Shown: piece after piece, positions 16,292 through 24,102 of the stretch | How the letters are laid out: each line of letters begins with the position of its first letter | How positions within the stretch are numbered: the stretch's first letter is position 1 | Assembly: GCA_040881945.1 (NCBI GenBank) | Contig: JBBECF010000037.1 | Coordinates: forward strand, 1 to 41,734 | Reading direction: 5' to 3' | DNA length: 41,734 nucleotides | DNA from: JBBECF01 sp040881945 | Lineage (GTDB): Bacteria; Pseudomonadota; Alphaproteobacteria; Dongiales; Dongiaceae | Notes under the pieces: model-generated | Databases searched by the model: none | Told to the model about the DNA's origin: nothing | Seen by the model: the letters and a program-made list of their open reading frames with translations, nothing else | Program-made: the position numbers and the translations under genes

Positions 16292-17632
16292 ATGAGCGCC
16301 GAACCGATCCGCCCCCTGCCCTACGCCGAGCGCTTCGCCGCGGTCGCCGCCGGCCTGCCGGGCCAGGGCCTGCCCTGGCTGGCGGAGCTGCGCGCCGATT
16401 CGATCGCGCGGGTGACGGCGCTCGGCCTGCCGACACCGCGCATCGAGCGCTGGAAGTACACCAACCTCAACCCGCTGCTGACGACCGACTTCGTCCCGGC
16501 GCCCGACGGCAAACGAAGCCTCGGCTCGGCCGCACCGGCCGGCCTGCTGCCGGCCGAGCGAACAGCGCACCGGCTGGTCTTCGTCAACGGCGCGTTGCGC
16601 CGCGATCTGTCGCGGATCGGCGCCCTGCCCGCCGGCGTCGCGCTCGCTGGCTTCGCCGAGGCGCTGACGGACGACCCGGAGGGGCTGGCGTCGCTGCTGA
16701 CGCCGACCGCCGGGGCCGAGGATGACGCGCTGATCGCGCTCAACACCGCCTTCATGGCCGATGGCTGCGTGCTGCGCCTGGGGCGCGGCGTCGCCCTCGA
16801 CGAGCCGATCGAGCTGCTGTTCATCGGCGCGCCGAACGGCGCCGCCGTGGCGTTCCACCCGCGCAACCTGATCGTCGCGGAGCCGGGCAGCCGCGCGACC
16901 GTCGTCGAGACCCATGTCGGCGCGGGCAGCGGCGTTTATTGGTCGCATCCGGTCTGCGGCGTGACGATCGGGGACGGCGCGGTTCTCACGCATCTCAAGC
17001 TGCTCGACGACGGGCTGCAGGCGTTTCACATCGCGCACACGGACGTCCGCGTCGCGGCGCGCGGCCGTTACGACAGCTTTGTCCTGACCACCGGCGGCGC
17101 CGTGTCGCGCGACGAGATCGCGGTCGTGCTTGACGGCGACGGCGCCGAATGCCGGCTGACCGGCGCCTATCTGGCGCGCGGCCGGCAGCATGTCGACAAC
17201 ACCACCGAGATCGTCCACGCCAAGCCGCGCACCGTCAGCCGGGAAGTCTACAAGGGCGTGCTGGACGATCGGGCGCGTGGCGTGTTCCAGGGCCGCATCG
17301 TCGTCGCCGAGGACGCCCAGAAGTCCGACGGGCACCAGCTCAACAAGACGCTGCTCCTGTCCGACCGCGCCGAGATCGACAGCAAGCCGCAGCTCGAGAT
17401 TTACGCCGACGACGTGAAATGCAGCCACGGCGCCACCGCCGGCGAGCTCGAAGAGGACGCGCTGTTTTACCTGCGGTCGCGCGGCATCGCCGAGTCGGCG
17501 GCCCGCCGGCTGCTGATCGAGGCGTTCCTCGGCGATGTCCTCGAGACCGTCGCGGACGCCGGGGCGCGGGCCGCGCTGGCACGGCGCGTCGGCGCGTGGC
17601 TGAGCGGTCCGGACGGAGGTCGCGCGCCATGA
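16292..17632 (+). CDS. sufD: Fe-S cluster assembly protein SufD
   Basis: A 446-residue partner of SufB, needed for iron entry into the SufBC2D scaffold. Landmarks: RIERWKYTNL near the N-terminus (residues about 49-58), the beta-helix middle, then GVFQGRIVVAEDAQKSDGH and the C-terminal KCSHGATAGELEEDALFYLR, the most conserved SufD block. Its stop overlaps the start of sufS (ATGA at 17629-17632). Confidence 0.96.
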   Translation: MSAEPIRPLPYAERFAAVAAGLPGQGLPWLAELRADSIARVTALGLPTPRIERWKYTNLNPLLTTDFVPAPDGKRSLGSAAPAGLLPAERTAHRLVFVNGALRRDLSRIGALPAGVALAGFAEALTDDPEGLASLLTPTAGAEDDALIALNTAFMADGCVLRLGRGVALDEPIELLFIGAPNGAAVAFHPRNLIVAEPGSRATVVETHVGAGSGVYWSHPVCGVTIGDGAVLTHLKLLDDGLQAFHIAHTDVRVAARGRYDSFVLTTGGAVSRDEIAVVLDGDGAECRLTGAYLARGRQHVDNTTEIVHAKPRTVSREVYKGVLDDRARGVFQGRIVVAEDAQKSDGHQLNKTLLLSDRAEIDSKPQLEIYADDVKCSHGATAGELEEDALFYLRSRGIAESAARRLLIEAFLGDVLETVADAGARAALARRVGAWLSGPDGGRAP

Positions 17633-18894
17633 ACGTGGCCAGGTCGGTCCCGACGGCCGAGCGGCGCACCGCCGCGCCCTTCGACGTGGAGCGCGTGCGG
17701 GCGGATTTCCCCATCCTGGGCCGCACCGTTTACGGGCGCTCGCTGGTGTTTCTTGACAGCGCCGCCAGCGCCCAGAAGCCGCGCGCCGTCATCGACGCGG
17801 TGCGGCGCTGCTACGAAACCGAATACGCCAACATCCACCGCGGCGTCTATCACCTGAGCGAGCGCGCGACGGAGGCGTTCGAGGCGACGCGCGAGAAGCT
17901 GCGCAAGTTCCTCAATGCCCGCGAGGCGCGCGAGATCGTGCTCACGCGCAGCGCCACCGAGTCGATCAATTTGGTGGCCGCGAGCTTCGGCGATGCCTTC
18001 CTCAAGGAAGGCGACGAAGTCATTCTGTCGACGCTCGAGCACCATTCGAACATCGTCCCGTGGCAGCTCCTGCGCGACCGCCGCGGGATCGTCCTGCGCA
18101 TCGTCCCGGTGGACGACGCCGGCGAATTCCTGATCGAGGACTACGCGAAGCTGCTCGGGCCGCGCACCCGGCTGGTGGCGGTGACGCACATTTCCAACGC
18201 GCTCGGGACCGTGACCCCGGCGGCGGCGATCGTGCGGCTCGCCCATGAGCGCGGCATACCGGTGATGTTCGACGGCTCGCAGGCGGCGCCGCACCAGCCG
18301 ATCGACGTGCAGGCCCTCGATTGCGACTTCTACGTCTTCACCGGCCACAAGCTGTACGGGCCGAGCGGCACCGGCGTCCTCTACGGCAAGGCCGAGCTGC
18401 TGGAGCGGATGCCGCCCTATCAGGGCGGCGGCGACATGATCCGCTCGGTCAGCTTCGAAAAGACCGAGTATGCCGGAATCCCCAGCCGCTTCGAGGCGGG
18501 GACGCCGAACATCGCCGGCGTGATCGGCCTCGGCGCCGCCGTCGACTACGTCACCGCGCTCGGCCGCGAGCGCATCGCCGCGCACGAACAGACGTTGCTC
18601 GCCTACGCCACCGAGCGGTTGGCGGCGATCGAGGGCGTGCGCATCCTCGGCACCGCCCGCGAGAAGGCGAGCATCGTATCGCTCGTCCTCGACGCCGCGC
18701 ACCCGCACGACGTGGGCACCGTCCTCGATCGCGCCGGCATCGCGGTGCGCGCCGGACACCATTGCGCCCAACCGCTGATGCACCGCTTCAATGTCGCCGG
18801 GACGGTGCGCGCCTCGTTCGGCCTCTACAACACACTCGACGAGGTGGACGCGCTGGCGGAGGGGTTGGAGCAGGTCAGGGAGATCTTCGGCTGA
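17629..18894 (+). CDS. sufS: Cysteine desulfurase SufS (class II)
   Basis: A 421-residue PLP enzyme that takes sulfur from cysteine as a persulfide and passes it on for cluster assembly. Lys241 in FTGHKLYGPSG binds PLP. EHHSNIVPWQ is the cofactor-stacking motif. Cys379 in RAGHHCAQPLM is the catalytic cysteine in the short loop typical of class II enzymes. GGGDMI and RFEAGTPNIAG are also present. The ATG at 17629 follows GGACGGAGG and overlaps the sufD stop. The gene ends in TGATG, shared with the start of sufU. Confidence 0.97.
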   Translation: MNVARSVPTAERRTAAPFDVERVRADFPILGRTVYGRSLVFLDSAASAQKPRAVIDAVRRCYETEYANIHRGVYHLSERATEAFEATREKLRKFLNAREAREIVLTRSATESINLVAASFGDAFLKEGDEVILSTLEHHSNIVPWQLLRDRRGIVLRIVPVDDAGEFLIEDYAKLLGPRTRLVAVTHISNALGTVTPAAAIVRLAHERGIPVMFDGSQAAPHQPIDVQALDCDFYVFTGHKLYGPSGTGVLYGKAELLERMPPYQGGGDMIRSVSFEKTEYAGIPSRFEAGTPNIAGVIGLGAAVDYVTALGRERIAAHEQTLLAYATERLAAIEGVRILGTAREKASIVSLVLDAAHPHDVGTVLDRAGIAVRAGHHCAQPLMHRFNVAGTVRASFGLYNTLDEVDALAEGLEQVREIFG

Positions 18895-19388
18895 TGTCGG
18901 AACTGCGCGACCTCTATCAGGAAGTCATCCTGGACCACAACCGCCGGCCGCGGAACTGCCGCCGCCCGCACGACGCCAACCACGAGGCGCGCGGCGACAA
19001 CCCGCTGTGCGGCGACCGCGTCGCGGTCTATGTGACGCTCGCGGACGGCGTGGTCAGGGACGTCGGCTTCGAGGGTCGCGGCTGCGCCATCTCGACGGCG
19101 TCGGCCTCGCTGATGACCGAGATGGTCAAGGGCAAGACGGCCGCCGAGGCGCGGGTCCTGTTCAAGCGGTTCCAGGAAATCGTGACCGGGCGAACCGCGG
19201 ATTCGGACGAGGATCCCGTCGACGTCGAGAAGCTCGCCGTTCTCGCCGGCGTAAGCGAGTTCCCGATGCGGGTCAAATGCGCGACGTTATGCTGGCATAC
19301 CCTGGCGGCGGCGCTCGACGACCGGGCGAGCGAGATCACCACCGATGACGGGGTCGAGACGACTGCCCCGAAGGGAGGACCCGCATGA
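18894..19388 (+). CDS. sufU: SufU-type sulfur-transfer protein
   Basis: A 164-residue IscU-like protein. The zinc/sulfur ligands of SufU are all present: Cys39 and Asp41 in NPLCGDRV, Cys64 in GRGCAIS and Cys129 in VKCATLCWH. As in other SufU proteins, an insertion sits between the second and third cysteine (around VTGRTADSDEDP). SufU accepts the persulfide from SufS and so does the job of SufE. No sufE gene is in the operon, which fits. Its start is 1 base inside the sufS stop and its end overlaps the sufT start (ATGA). Confidence 0.93.
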   Translation: MSELRDLYQEVILDHNRRPRNCRRPHDANHEARGDNPLCGDRVAVYVTLADGVVRDVGFEGRGCAISTASASLMTEMVKGKTAAEARVLFKRFQEIVTGRTADSDEDPVDVEKLAVLAGVSEFPMRVKCATLCWHTLAAALDDRASEITTDDGVETTAPKGGPA

Positions 19389-19732
19389 GCGAAGCCCCCG
19401 CCGCCCCGCCCGCCGGCGCCGCCGACGTCGAGGCCCTGCGCCAGGGCGTGATCGAGGCCCTGCAAACGGTTTACGACCCGGAGATTCCCGTTAACATCTT
19501 TGAGCTCGGGTTGATCTATAATGTGGCGATCGAGCCGGCCGGCAAGGTGGCGATCGAAATGACCCTGACGGCGCCGGGCTGTCCGGTCGCCGGCACCATG
19601 CCGGCCATGGTGCAGGAGGCGGTCGGCGCGGTCGCCGGCGTGCGCGAGGCGACCGTCGAGCTGGTCTGGGACCCGCCCTGGGACCAGTCGATGATGTCCG
19701 ACGTTGCCCGGCTGGAACTGGGGATGATATGA
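19385..19732 (+). CDS. sufT: SufT-like DUF59/MIP18-family Fe-S maturation protein
   Basis: A 115-residue protein. YDPEIPVNIFELGLIYNV and MTLTAPGCPVAGTMP are the two signature blocks of the DUF59 family, the second holding the conserved reactive Cys. The WDPPWDQSMMSDVARLELGM end is typical of the SUF-linked branch. It is thought to help deliver clusters to target proteins. It overlaps both neighbours by 4 bases. Confidence 0.92.
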   Translation: MSEAPAAPPAGAADVEALRQGVIEALQTVYDPEIPVNIFELGLIYNVAIEPAGKVAIEMTLTAPGCPVAGTMPAMVQEAVGAVAGVREATVELVWDPPWDQSMMSDVARLELGMI

Positions 19733-20088
19733 GTGACCTGAAGATGCGAACGGCAAGGCCAAGCACCGTCATCACGCTCACCGACGCCGCCGCGGCGCGG
19801 GTCAGGCACCTGCTCGCCCAACGCGCAGGCGCGACGGGCCTGCGCATCGGCGTCAAGTCGAAGGGCTGCTCCGGCCTGTCCTATTCGGTCGAGTACGCCG
19901 ACGCGAAGCAGCCGCAGGACGAGATGGTCGAGGACAAGGGGGTCACGGTGTTCATCGACCCCAAGGCCACCCTGTTCATCCTCGGCAGCGAAATGGACTA
20001 TGTCGAGGACAAGCTGCAGTCCGGCTTCGTCTTCCGCAATCCCAACGAGAAGGGCCGCTGCGGCTGCGGCGAGTCGTTCCACGTCTGA
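19729..20088 (+). CDS. sufA: A-type Fe-S carrier SufA/HesB
   Basis: A 119-residue protein with the three conserved cysteines of A-type carriers: one in KGCSGLSY and two in GRCGCGESF. ITLTDAAAARVRHLL is the family opening. It receives clusters from SufBCD and passes them to apo-proteins. It is the last gene of the operon. The ATG at 19729 overlaps the sufT stop. Confidence 0.95.
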   Translation: MSDLKMRTARPSTVITLTDAAAARVRHLLAQRAGATGLRIGVKSKGCSGLSYSVEYADAKQPQDEMVEDKGVTVFIDPKATLFILGSEMDYVEDKLQSGFVFRNPNEKGRCGCGESFHV

Positions 20089-20100
20089 GCGCCGCGCCGC

Positions 20101-20114
20101 CCGGCGACCGCCGG
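20101..20114 (+). terminator. Possible weak hairpin after the suf operon
   Basis: CCGGCG-AC-CGCCGG is a perfect inverted repeat 12 bases after the sufA stop, but the loop is very tight and no clear T-run follows. Only the position supports a terminator. Confidence 0.25.
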
Positions 20115-20124
20115 TTGCGGCCGT

Positions 20125-20138
20125 TTGACCTAGATCAA
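20125..20138. promoter_or_regulatory. FNR/CRP-type box TTGACCTAGATCAA
   Basis: Both half-sites, TTGA and TCAA, are perfect with the standard 6-base spacer. The box lies 77 bases before the ATG of the hemerythrin-domain gene, a normal distance for activation by an FNR, FixK or Dnr/NnrR-type regulator responding to low oxygen or nitric oxide. Confidence 0.75.
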
Positions 20139-20215
20139 GGACGCCGCAGCGGCGGCGTGGTGAATGGGCGGAAGCCGCCGCGCGCGCCTGCCCGGCGGCC
20201 TGCCAGCGAGGCCCC

Positions 20216-20758
20216 ATGGCACGGCTGATCGAGGAGCTTCGCCGCGACCACGGCAATATGACCCGGCTGCTCGAGGTGCTCGAGGAGCAGGTGGCGGCGT
20301 TTCGCGGCAGCGCGCCGGATTACGACCTCATCCAGAGCGTCGTCGATTACAGCCTGACCTACCCCGATCTGTGTCATCACCCCCAGGAGGACGCGATCTA
20401 CAAGCGCCTGGCCGCGCGCGACCCGATATCCGCGGCGGAGGTCGGCGATATCCTGGCGGAGCACGCGGAGCTCGGCGAGCTGACCCGCCGGCTCGCCGCC
20501 ACGCTGCACAACATCGTGCAGGAGGCCAATGTGCCGCGCGACCTGTTCGAGGCGCTGGCCCGCGACTTCATCGCGGCCCACCGGCGGCACATCGCGCGCG
20601 AGGAAAACGAGTTCTTCCCGCGCGCCCTGAAGGCGCTGAACGAGGCGGATTGGACCGCCCTGGAGGCCGCCGCGCCGGTGCCGGACCTGCTGTTCGGCGA
20701 GCGCGTGGCGGAGCGCTATCGCGCCCTCTACGACCGCATCCTGCGGGGCGCCGGCTGA
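20216..20758 (+). CDS. Hemerythrin-like (HHE) domain protein
   Basis: A 180-residue, mainly helical protein. The expected di-iron ligands are visible: His12 (RRDHGNM), His54 or His55 with Glu58 (CHHPQEDAIY), His83 with Glu85 (AEHAEL), and His122/His125 with the Glu cluster at 129-132 (HRRHIAREENEFFP). Proteins of this kind bind oxygen or react with NO and peroxide, and some protect or repair Fe-S clusters. An FNR-type box upstream suggests induction at low oxygen or by NO. The position directly behind the suf operon fits a role in Fe-S stress, but this is inference. Confidence 0.85.
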   Translation: MARLIEELRRDHGNMTRLLEVLEEQVAAFRGSAPDYDLIQSVVDYSLTYPDLCHHPQEDAIYKRLAARDPISAAEVGDILAEHAELGELTRRLAATLHNIVQEANVPRDLFEALARDFIAAHRRHIAREENEFFPRALKALNEADWTALEAAAPVPDLLFGERVAERYRALYDRILRGAG

Positions 20759-20789
20759 CGGGCGACAACCGCGGTCTTACATTCCTGTC

Positions 20790-21140
20790 ATGCGGTTGAT
20801 CCGGCAATTCAACGAATTCTGGCCGCATTACGTCGACCTACACGGCCGACCGCTGAACCGGCGCCTGCACTTCGCCGGGACGACGCTGGGCCTGCTGTGC
20901 CTGGCTGGCGCGGCCCTGTTCGGCAATGCCTGGCTGCTGCCGGCGGGACTCGTCGCCGCCTACGGCACCGCCTGGATCGGACATGCTTTCGTCGAGCACA
21001 ACCGGCCCGCGACCTTTCGCCATCCCGTCCTCAGCCTGCTCGGCGACTTCCGCATGTATGGGTTGATGTGGGCCGGACGAATGGAGGGAGAGGTCGAGCG
21101 TTTGGCGTCACGGATCAGTCGAAAATCACGCCCTTCTTGA
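20790..21140 (+). CDS. Mpo1-like (DUF962) membrane protein
   Basis: A 116-residue protein. FNEFWPHYVDLHGRPLNRRL and HFAGTTLG form the N-terminal signature. Two membrane spans follow (TLGLLCLAGAALF and AWLLPAGLVAAYGTAW), then GHAFVEHNRPATF and a late Asp in GDFRMYG. These His, Glu and Asp residues match the DUF962 family. Its yeast member Mpo1 is an iron-dependent dioxygenase in alpha-oxidation of 2-hydroxy fatty acids. Whether the bacterial protein does the same is not shown. It starts 31 bases after the hemerythrin-domain gene and may be co-transcribed with it. Confidence 0.8.
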   Translation: MRLIRQFNEFWPHYVDLHGRPLNRRLHFAGTTLGLLCLAGAALFGNAWLLPAGLVAAYGTAWIGHAFVEHNRPATFRHPVLSLLGDFRMYGLMWAGRMEGEVERLASRISRKSRPS

Positions 21141-21270
21141 GCAGGAAGCAGCCATAGCCCGGTCCTCGCCCGCCGGGCGCGGACGCCCGAAGGCCATTCA
21201 ATAGCCGGTGAATCGAACTTAGAGTAGAGGTCGCTGGGCAGACGGTCGAAGGGGACACGCGCGACTGAAG

Positions 21271-23991
21271 ATGCCTGAAACCCTGAGCAGCGATGCGGCC
21301 GGACCGCCGGAAACCGCCGCCGGGTGCCAAACGTTGCCGGCGCTGGTCGAGCGGATCGCCGGATTCGGCGACCGCGCGGCGATGATCGCCTGTGGCGAGG
21401 GCGAAGGCGAGATCGAGACCTGGTCCTACGCCCGCCTCGCGACGACGGCGCGCGGGCTCGCCGCGGGCCTGCACGAGGCCGGCGTCGGGCGCGGCGAGCC
21501 GATTGCGCTGCTGGCGCCGAACGGCCCGCTTTGGGTCCTGTGCTACTTCGCCATCGTGAGCGCGGGGGCGATGGCGGTGCCGCTCGACGACCTCACCCGC
21601 GGCCGCGCGCTGGGCCGGCAGCTCTCGCACTGCGGCTGCCGCCGGATCTTCACGACGCGGCGCCATCTCGACGAGCTGCGCGGCATCGAGGGCGGGGCGG
21701 AGCTGGACGTGACGCTCCTCGACGGCGCCGACCCTGGCTTCGCCGGAGGCTTCGCCGAGGCGAGCGGCCCGGCGGGCGGGCGCGATTGGCGCGCGCTGAT
21801 GGCCGAGCCGCGGCCGCTGCCGGAGCCCGCCGCCGACGCCCCGGCGTCGCTGCTCTATACCTCCGGCACGACCGGAACGCCGAAGGCCGTCCCGCTGACG
21901 CACCGCAACATCCTCGCCAATCTCGAGGCGTTGCTGGCCGAGCCGCTGGTTGGGGCGCAAGACCGCGTGCTGCTGCCGCTGCCGCTGCACCACGCCTATC
22001 CGTTCACCGTCGGGATGCTGGGGACGCTGGCCAGCGGCGCCACGCTGGTCTTCCCGGCCGGCCTCGCCGGGCCGCAGATCGTGGCGGCGCTGCGCGCGAC
22101 GCGCGCCACCGTCATCGTCGGCGTGCCCCGCCTCTACGCCGCGATCCTCGCCGGCATCGAGGGCAAGGCGGCCGGGCGCGGCGGGCTGCCGGCGGCGCTG
22201 TTCCCGCGGTTGCTGGCGCTGTCGACCTGGCTGCGCCGCCGCCTCGGCCTGCGGCTGGGACGCCGCCTGTTCCGACGGCTGCACGCCGAGATCGGTCCCG
22301 AGCTGCGCCTGCTGGCCTCGGGCGGCGCGCATCTCGACGTCGTGACGGCGTGGCGGCTCGAAGGCCTCGGCTGGGAAGTGCTGACCGGCTACGGCCTGAC
22401 CGAGACGGCGCCGATCCTGACCTTCAACCGGCGCGGCCGCGCCCGCCTCGGCACCGAGGGCTTGCCGGTCGCCGGCGTCGAGCTGCGCATCGATGCCGCC
22501 GCCGGCGCGGCGTTCGGCGAGGTGCTGGCGCGCGGCCCCAACGTCTTCGCCGGCTATTGGGACAACGAGCCGGCGACGCGCGCCGCCTTCACCGCGGACG
22601 GGATGTTCCGCACCGGCGACCTCGGCGCCCTCGACCGCGACGGCTATCTTACCATCGTCGGCCGCACCAAGGAGATGATGGTCCTGCCCGGCGGCCTCAA
22701 TGTCTTCCCCGAAGAGGTCGAGGCGGTGTACGCCGAAAGCCCGTTCATCCGCGACGTCGCCGTGCTCGAACGCGGCGGCGCCCTGGTCGCGCTCGTCGTG
22801 CCCGACTCCGATGCGATCCGCGAGCGCGGCGCGGCACGCTTCGCCGCCCTGCTGCGCGACGAGATCGAGGCCCGCTCGCAGCACCTGCCCGGCTCGCTGC
22901 GCCTGTCGGGATTCGCCGTCGCGCGCGAGGCGCTGCCGCGCACGCATCTCGGCAAGCTGCGCCGGCACCTCCTGGCCGAGATCTACGGCCGCGCCGAGCG
23001 CGGCGCCGGCGCGATCGCGGCGGCGCCGTCGGCGGAAGACCAAGCCATGCTCGAGCGCCCGCCGACCCGAGAGATATGGGCATGGCTGGCCGCCCGCTTC
23101 CCCGGCCGCGAGATTACCCTCGACACCAGCCCGCAGCTCGACCTCGGCATCGACTCGCTGGCCTGGACCGGCCTGACCCTGGAGATCGAGGAACGCTTCG
23201 GCATCGCCCTGACCGACCGGGCGCTGGCCCGGGTCGTCACCCTGCGCGACCTGCTGCACGAGGCGGCCAAGGCCGAAGTCCAGGCACGGCCCGCCGGCGG
23301 CGGCGCCGGCCTGACCGTGGACGAGGCGCGCTGGCTGCGCCGTCCGGGGCCGGCGCTCGTCGTCCTCGGGCTGGTCCTCTATTGGCTCAACCGCGCCGTC
23401 ATGCGCGGCCTGTTCCGGCTGCGCGTCGAGGGACTCGAGCGCCTGCCCGCGGCCGGGCCGCTGGTGCTGGCGCCCAACCATGCCAGCTTCCTCGACCCCT
23501 TCGCCGTGGCCGCGGCGCTGCCGTGGTGCCGGCTGCGCCGGACCTGGTGGGCCGGCTGGACCGGCCGGCTGTTCACCAACCCCGCCGTGCGGCTGTTCAG
23601 CCGCGCCGCTCAGATCGTGCCCGTGGACCCGGACCGCGGGCCCGCCGCCGCCCTTGCCTTCGGGATGCAGATCCTCGAGCGCGGCGACACGCTCGTCTGG
23701 TTTCCCGAGGGGCGGCGCTCGCCGACCGGCGAGCTCCTTCCCTTCCTGCCCGGCGTCGGGCTGCTGCTGGCGCGCAGCGGGGCGTCGGCGGCACCGGCGC
23801 GCATTTTTGGCAGCTTCGCGGCCTTGCCGAGGGGGCGCCGCCTGCCGCGTTTGCGCCGGCTGACGGTGCTGTTCGGCCGGCCGCTCGGCCCGGCGGACCT
23901 CGCCGCCGTCCCCGGCGCAGAATCATACGAGCGCATCGCCGAGGCGCTGCATGAAGCGGTCGCCGCCCTCGCCCCCGCCCGCAACGACTAA
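21271..23991 (+). CDS. Acyl-CoA/acyl-ACP synthetase - ACP - acyltransferase fusion (Aas-like)
   Basis: A 906-residue three-domain protein. Residues 20-570 form an AMP-forming acyl-activating enzyme: LLYTSGTTGTPKAVPLTH is the P-loop, GYGLTETAP is A5, FRTGDLG is A7 and RTKEMMVLPGGLNVFP is A8. Residues 595-660 form an acyl-carrier domain with Ser629 in DLGIDSLAW as the phosphopantetheine site. Residues 700-900 form a PlsC-type acyltransferase with NHASFLDPF (His737, Asp742) and VWFPEGRRSP. It probably activates free fatty acids, holds them on its own carrier domain and transfers them to a lysophospholipid or similar acceptor at the membrane. E. coli Aas has a similar pairing in the opposite order and no carrier domain. 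The ribosome site is weak. Confidence 0.9.
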   Translation: MPETLSSDAAGPPETAAGCQTLPALVERIAGFGDRAAMIACGEGEGEIETWSYARLATTARGLAAGLHEAGVGRGEPIALLAPNGPLWVLCYFAIVSAGAMAVPLDDLTRGRALGRQLSHCGCRRIFTTRRHLDELRGIEGGAELDVTLLDGADPGFAGGFAEASGPAGGRDWRALMAEPRPLPEPAADAPASLLYTSGTTGTPKAVPLTHRNILANLEALLAEPLVGAQDRVLLPLPLHHAYPFTVGMLGTLASGATLVFPAGLAGPQIVAALRATRATVIVGVPRLYAAILAGIEGKAAGRGGLPAALFPRLLALSTWLRRRLGLRLGRRLFRRLHAEIGPELRLLASGGAHLDVVTAWRLEGLGWEVLTGYGLTETAPILTFNRRGRARLGTEGLPVAGVELRIDAAAGAAFGEVLARGPNVFAGYWDNEPATRAAFTADGMFRTGDLGALDRDGYLTIVGRTKEMMVLPGGLNVFPEEVEAVYAESPFIRDVAVLERGGALVALVVPDSDAIRERGAARFAALLRDEIEARSQHLPGSLRLSGFAVAREALPRTHLGKLRRHLLAEIYGRAERGAGAIAAAPSAEDQAMLERPPTREIWAWLAARFPGREITLDTSPQLDLGIDSLAWTGLTLEIEERFGIALTDRALARVVTLRDLLHEAAKAEVQARPAGGGAGLTVDEARWLRRPGPALVVLGLVLYWLNRAVMRGLFRLRVEGLERLPAAGPLVLAPNHASFLDPFAVAAALPWCRLRRTWWAGWTGRLFTNPAVRLFSRAAQIVPVDPDRGPAAALAFGMQILERGDTLVWFPEGRRSPTGELLPFLPGVGLLLARSGASAAPARIFGSFAALPRGRRLPRLRRLTVLFGRPLGPADLAAVPGAESYERIAEALHEAVAALAPARND

Positions 23992-24102
23992 AGACGCGGC
24001 GAATTCGTCCCGCATTCAAGCTTAATTAACGCGATCCGGGGATCATCGGGCCGCGGTCAGATAGGCCTGCGCCGTCCACCATCGATTACCGGAGTGCCAG
24101 GT

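Noticed and set aside
21115..23481. 788-codon minus-strand open frame opposite the acyl-activating fusion gene
   Set aside because: Low-complexity translation with no domain; the plus strand carries three complete, recognisable domains over the same bases.
23992..24102. CtrA box in the AT-rich patch before the RTX gene (TTAATTAAC)
   Set aside because: The two half-sites adjoin without the required 7-base spacer.
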